60,000 bases of DNA from Hydractinia symbiolongicarpus (lineage: Eukaryota > Cnidaria > Hydrozoa > Anthoathecata > Hydractiniidae), in assembly GCF_029227915.1 (NCBI RefSeq), contig NC_079889.1, positions 1,738,001 through 1,798,000 of the forward strand, written 5' to 3'. The number at the start of each line of letters is the position of its first letter. Positions within the stretch are counted from its first letter, which is position 1. This document shows, in pieces, positions 53,801 to 59,800 of this stretch. Below the pieces are notes generated by a model. That model ran no database searches. It had not been told where the DNA came from and worked only from the letters and a program-made list of their open reading frames with translations. The position numbers and the translations under genes were made by a program.

Positions 53801-56800
53801 ACGATCTTAATTGTTCGAAAAAAGAAATAGATGCAGTTAAAAAAATATATTACCAGAACTGTCAGAAACAGCAAACTTCGATAATAAAAGAATCCTGTAC
53901 AGTTATAGCGCGGAGACAAATAACAAGCAGGGAATCAGAGAATTTACGTTTTTTTGGAGTGTTTCCGAAATCGTATTTCTCTATTTTGACGTGCCATTAG
54001 CGTAGCGAAAAGAGTTTCGTTCTCGTCACATTAATTATATATGGTGGAGCGTCTTCGTTTCTCTCTTACGTGTTGTTGTGGAAATTTTATTTTTTGCAGA
54101 CTACTTTTCAGGCATTTGGGGAAACCTTAATTCTGTGGTGGAAACATTTTTACTTTACCAGTTAGTTAAATAAAGCTTTTGAACACACAAAAAATAATTT
54201 TTTGGATCAGTTTTGGCCTAAAATGACATTTAGGTGACAAAAAATCAAAATTATGATGTCACTATTATGTTCAGCATACTCTTTTTGTTAACTGTGCCAA
54301 ATTTTGTCAAAAACAAATACCAATTTTGGCCTGAAACGTCATTTAGATAACTTTCAAGTACTTAGGGAGTTTAGGTACGAAGTTTAAATCTGTGACATTG
54401 CAATTGACCATTTGGGACATAATTAGTTACGAGTTGGAAACCTATCCTCGCAGGCGAGATGGTAAAAAGAAAGAAAAAAGAAAAAAAAGTTAAAATAGTT
54501 ACCAAGATGAGATTCGAACACACGACTTTCTCGTGTCGGCGCTCAGAGAGGCAAAAATTTCCATACTTTTAGGACACATTTGCGTTTTAATAAAGCTCGA
54601 AAAAGAACACGCATATCATCTAGTGCTGTTATTGCTGCAACAGCAGCAGGGATAATGGTAGAAAAAAAGCGGACAAAAACGGAAAAAAAAAGCTGCATGG
54701 GTTAAGCCATGGTTGTGATTAGAAATCGAAAAAATATGCTCAAATCTTTATTTCAAACAATAGCTCATTGATCATTCTGTTAATTTTAATAGAAAAAACT
54801 TGAAAGCTGAACATGTTCCACTTTTAAAACACCTATAAAACCAAAAAAATTGTATATCTTTCCCGTTTACACAGTAAGTTTTTCATCTTAGATTTAAACA
54901 GTCCGTTTAAACTTACCGTGATTTTAGCCTTAAGAGTTATGCTCATGTTTGGCCTTTGTTTTTAGGGAGTCACTGACCCTGTCATTGTATCTTTCTAAAA
55001 ATTGTAGAGGCCGGAAGGATTTCGCAAGCAATAAAACTTATTCATGGCAATAGGCATACCTCTTATTAGACCTTAAAAAACAAAATTTTACCTCCACCTC
55101 CACCACCACCCTTCCCACCAGTACCAAGTAATGCACCAAGTGCAAGAGCTTCAAGTGTTCCTAATTCCTTGTCTTGTGCGGGAGCAGGAGCAGGAGCGGG
55201 AGCAGGAGCACCATCGCCACCGAGTGCTTTTAAAGCATCTGCATCTAATGCTAGTTGAACTTTGATGGGTTCTAAACACAGTGTTGTTGGCATTAAATGG
55301 TTCCATAATCAATTCCTTAAGACTTGTAATTTAAATTTATACTAAAAAGTACATACCATCACTTGCTGGTGCGGGTGCGGGAGGAGGGGGAGGTGGTGGA
55401 GCAGGAGCCCCGCCACCACCACCACCTCCACCTCCACCACCACCGCCACCGCCACCACCCTTTCCTCCACCATCTCCACCATCAGCAGGCACCAATTTCA
55501 TGGGTCCATATGGTGTCTTTAGTGTCTGTCCAGGCTTCAAATCAGGCGGTTTCTTTTCTTCTTCAACATCAACATGGGAGTACTCATGGTGGACTGGTCC
55601 AGATATATGAATATCGGGAGTCTCCAGGTGCATGGCTCCATCATGAGAAGGTAGCAGACGCATAGGACCTACAGGAGAATCATATGTATGCTCACCAAAC
55701 TGATGAAGAGACATTTCACCAGTTGGAGTGTTTAGAATTGTATCCCCTATGCCCCCTAATACACCACCACCCGCCACAAATCCACTACCGCCACCTTCAC
55801 CAAACGAATGTCCACTACTCATACCAAACCCATCTCTGTGACCACCACCTTCATACATTCCATCATGCAAGCTATGTATACTACCATCATGAAACGCACT
55901 GTATCCATCTAACACACCATCAGGACCGTGCAACACTTCTGCACTAACATAACTTCCTTTAAGAAAGTCATCACTCGCAAAGTGTGGATAGTCTGGATGG
56001 TCAGCGATACCTATGTCATGATTCTCATGTGTTGCGTGGATTTCCATTTGTCTTTTAAATGCACTTATATCTTCTCTCTTTGTTTTGCCGTCTTTTTGTT
56101 CATCTTTTTGCATTTTCCAGTTCACAATAGAATCTAACTCAGAAGATGTTACAGGAGACAGTTCCATTAAACCCACTGGAGTCAATACAACGTGTTTTTT
56201 ATTTTCCCAGCGCCCATGTTTGAAATCATCAGCCGTGTGATGTCTTGTAATTGACGTCACTGGGATATAAAGGTAACCATGGTGACTAACCTTACTAGTG
56301 AAGATATATCCGGGTAAATTTCGTTTACTAAGATCCATAATGCTACCCCAATGATCAATTAAATATGGCCCACGCTTTTCATTGTATGGGTTTCTTGTTA
56401 GTACAGTCATTCCGCCCCAATGTGTCACATCAGAGATGGAATGCAAGTGAGGTCGTGCATATTCGTGCCAACCCCTATTATGCCTTTCTGTTTTCATGCG
56501 TTTTACATGCCCTAACATATTTAAACCGTACGACGATTTGGGTATAGGTAACATGTCTGATTCCATATGTTGATTGTTTAAGAGTGATACGGGAAATCCT
56601 GGAAATCCAACCCAATGATTATGTGAGCTCTTCATGCGTGTATATATTTTCCCTCTAGATCCAACTAAATTTCCAGCTGATGTTCCACTTTTTAATTCAT
56701 TAGAAAGTCCTTTCAAGGTATACCATGATCTTTTTTGTTGCATTTGCTCAGAATTATTATTCTCATCACTTGTTATGTCATGCAAGTTTTTCCCAACAAG

Positions 56801-59800
56801 CTTATCGGTGGGGTCTTCAGCAGTATTTTTTCCTTCACTGTGGACATTTACAACTTCATACGAATCGTCAAGAAGATGACTTAAAATCTGTGCTCCACGA
56901 TGTGGGTCTCCATGGCCTAACTTATTTGATAACTTATCTAAAATTTTTTCTTCGGCTTTTAAGGTTTCATCATGATCCTTGTGTAAATTTTCTTGGCGTT
57001 GGAATTCTAAATTTGAATGCACGCCGTTACCATATAAATCATGTTCCATTTTTAAGAGCTTGTCATGTTCTTTGTGTAAATTTTTTTGGCGCTCTTGTTC
57101 TAAGTTTACATGAGATCCAAAATAGTTCTGTTCAGGAGTAAATTCTTCTTTGTGCTGTTCATCAAGATTGACATGGTGATCAGAATTAGAAATCTGTTCT
57201 AAAAGTTTGGGTAATTTGTTTTCATGTACATCTTTCTCCTTATGTATATCAGGTTTCATGTCTTCATCCCCATCATTCTTATCTTCAATGACAGGTTTTC
57301 TGTCTGATCCTTCATCACCTTTGCCATGATTACCTTCTTTATTTTTTATTTCATGGTCGCCGTAATGCTCAATTGGATAATTTAAATGTTCTTCATGTTC
57401 TTCAACTTTTTTTAGATCAGAATCAAATTTCTCTTTGTCATTTTTTGGCTGATATTCCTCAAGCTCGTTGAAAGATTCCTCAAACTCTTTGGATTGTTTT
57501 TCAAAATCAGCTGGTTTTCGCATCACCTTTAAATGCATATGATCTGCATTTTTCATTAAACCTTTGTCCTGGTCCTTTATAATGTCTTGCACTATGTCAT
57601 TCACATTGTGATCATGCATCATGGTGTGATGAAGTAATTTGTTCAAATTAAAATCTTCATGAGTACTATGAGAAGTACCAAGTGGTTGTGCACAAGCACC
57701 GCCATGACAGTTTTCTGAGAAATGTACACCTTGAACATGATTAGAATCAAACTCTTCCTTGTTTGAATGATCTGGTGATTCTCTGTGACTGTTATCTGTG
57801 TTGTCAAGGTAAGGCAAACGAGATTCAACACCATCCAGTCCTTGAAAACCATGACTTCCAATTCCTCCACTAATACCAACACCAGCTGCATGCATTGGGT
57901 AAGCCCCAAGATGATTAGGAAAATGTGTAAAATGATTATATACGTGAGACTCTACTGTAATAGGATTCAAAGGATACTGATCAAAGGAATGACTTCCAAC
58001 TCGAACATCCATATGAGCATTACTAGGCTTTGGTGACATCGATAAACCATAGTTTATACAACCGTTCTTGCCACAATTTTGTGCAGAAGCATGGAAGTTA
58101 TTTGGTACACAATCTCTGCCACGGCAATCAACTTTACCATAATGGTAATTTTGTGACAACAGATGATCAACACCATAGCTGCCCTCCATAGCGCTCGGTT
58201 CACCAAATGAATAGTGATCCTCTGACAACATACCTATGCCATGGTCAAAGCTTTCAGAAGAATGTCCAGGATATGCAGATACCCCAGCTTGGTGGTGGTC
58301 TTTTGAGAGCATGCCTATACCATGATCAATACGTTCCGAAGAATGCCCAGGATATGCAGATACTCCAGCTTGTTGGTGGTCCTCCGAGAGCATACCTATT
58401 CCATGGTCAAAATGTTCAGAAGATTGCCCAGGATATGCCGATACTCCAGATTGGTGGTGGTCCTCTGAAAGCATGCCTATGCCATGATCAAAGGTTTCGG
58501 AAGAATGACCAGGATATGCAGATACTCCAGCTTGATGGTGGTCCTTTGAGAGCATACCTATGCCATGATCAAAAGTTTCGGAGGAATGACCAGGATATGC
58601 AGATACTCCAGCTTGATGGTGGTCCTCTGAGAGCATACCTATGCCATGATCAAAAGTTTCAGAAGAATGCCCAGGATAAGCAGATACTCCAGCTTGATGG
58701 TGGTCCTCTGAGAGCATGCCTATGCCATGATCAAATGTTTCAGAAGAATGTTCAGGATACGCAAATACCCCAGCTTGGTGGTGGTCCTCTGAGAGCATGC
58801 CTATGCCATGATCAAATGTTTCAGAAGAATGTCCGGGATATGCAAATACCCCAGCGTGGTGATGGTCCTCCGAGAGCATGCCTATTCCATGATCAAAATG
58901 TTCGGGAGAATGGCCAGGATACTCAGATACACCAGCTTGGTGGTGGTCTTTCGATAGCATGCCTATTCCATGATCAAAATGTTCAGAGGAATGGCCAGGA
59001 TTTGCAAATATCCCTGCTTGGTGATGGTCCTTCGATAGCATGCCTATGCCATGATCAAAATGTTCGGGGGTATGGCCAGGATATGCAGATATACCAGCTT
59101 GGTGGTGATCCTCCGAGAGCATGCCTATTCCATGATCAAAATGTTCAGAAGAATGTTCAGGATATGGAAATGTTCCAGCTTGGTCATGGTCATCGAAAAG
59201 TGTCTCTATTCCATGATCTGCAATACCCGTCGACGAAGTGGAAAAACTAGATGTATCAGTATAGTCATGATCATGTAGGAATGGCTGAATTCCATAATCT
59301 CTCATTCCATTTTGACGTCCTAAGTATGGAATAGTGCCAGCTTGCTCATGATCCTGAGCCAGGGTTTTATCATAAAAAGGCTTCCGGATACCATGATCTG
59401 GAAAACTATTATGATCTTCCTGAGAAGTGTGCATGTCTTTGTTTTGTTCCGATGAATCAAATGTTTTGTAATTGTTTGAATGATCATGATTTAAATGATT
59501 GTTCCAATGTTTCTGTTCACCACTATGATCTTCGTCATACTGATGCTGATGAAATGAATTTTTTGAACTCATACCAGGTAAACTCATTAATGCACCATAA
59601 CCATGATCCAGAATATGCATGCCGTAATATCCATCACCACCATTTTCACCGTTGGCTTCAACAAAATTATTTGTAACAACAGGCGCTACACTATCCGCTG
59701 CATGATAATTTATGTTGTCCTGATTGTTGGCTCTATGCAGAAATCCTCCTTCATGATCATTCACATGTGCTTCAAGACCTATGTTTCTTAAGGGAAATAA

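Larger units (their letters stand above)
53531..54929. mobile_element. TIR-bounded composite element, about 1.4 kb
   Basis: Ends are inverted over about 60 bp: left GGCTAAAATAGACGGTAAGT then TTAAACTGACCGTTTAG; right reverse complement GGCTAAAATCACGGTAAGTT then TAAACGGACTGTTTAAA. No transposase frame inside. It encloses a C/A homopolymer pair (53703-53748), one inverted copy of the 128-bp repeat, and a tRNA-like box B. No target duplication recognised. Confidence 0.6.

Noticed and set aside
58213-59230. CRISPR-like appearance of regularly spaced repeats
   Set aside because: Units are contiguous 81-bp coding repeats without unique spacers, inside a eukaryotic exon.
58207-59250. Plus-strand open frame of 347 codons opposite exon 1
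   Set aside because: It is the antisense of the in-frame 81-bp repeat; a repeat free of stops in one frame is often open in others. The minus frame extends over the entire exon and splices onward.
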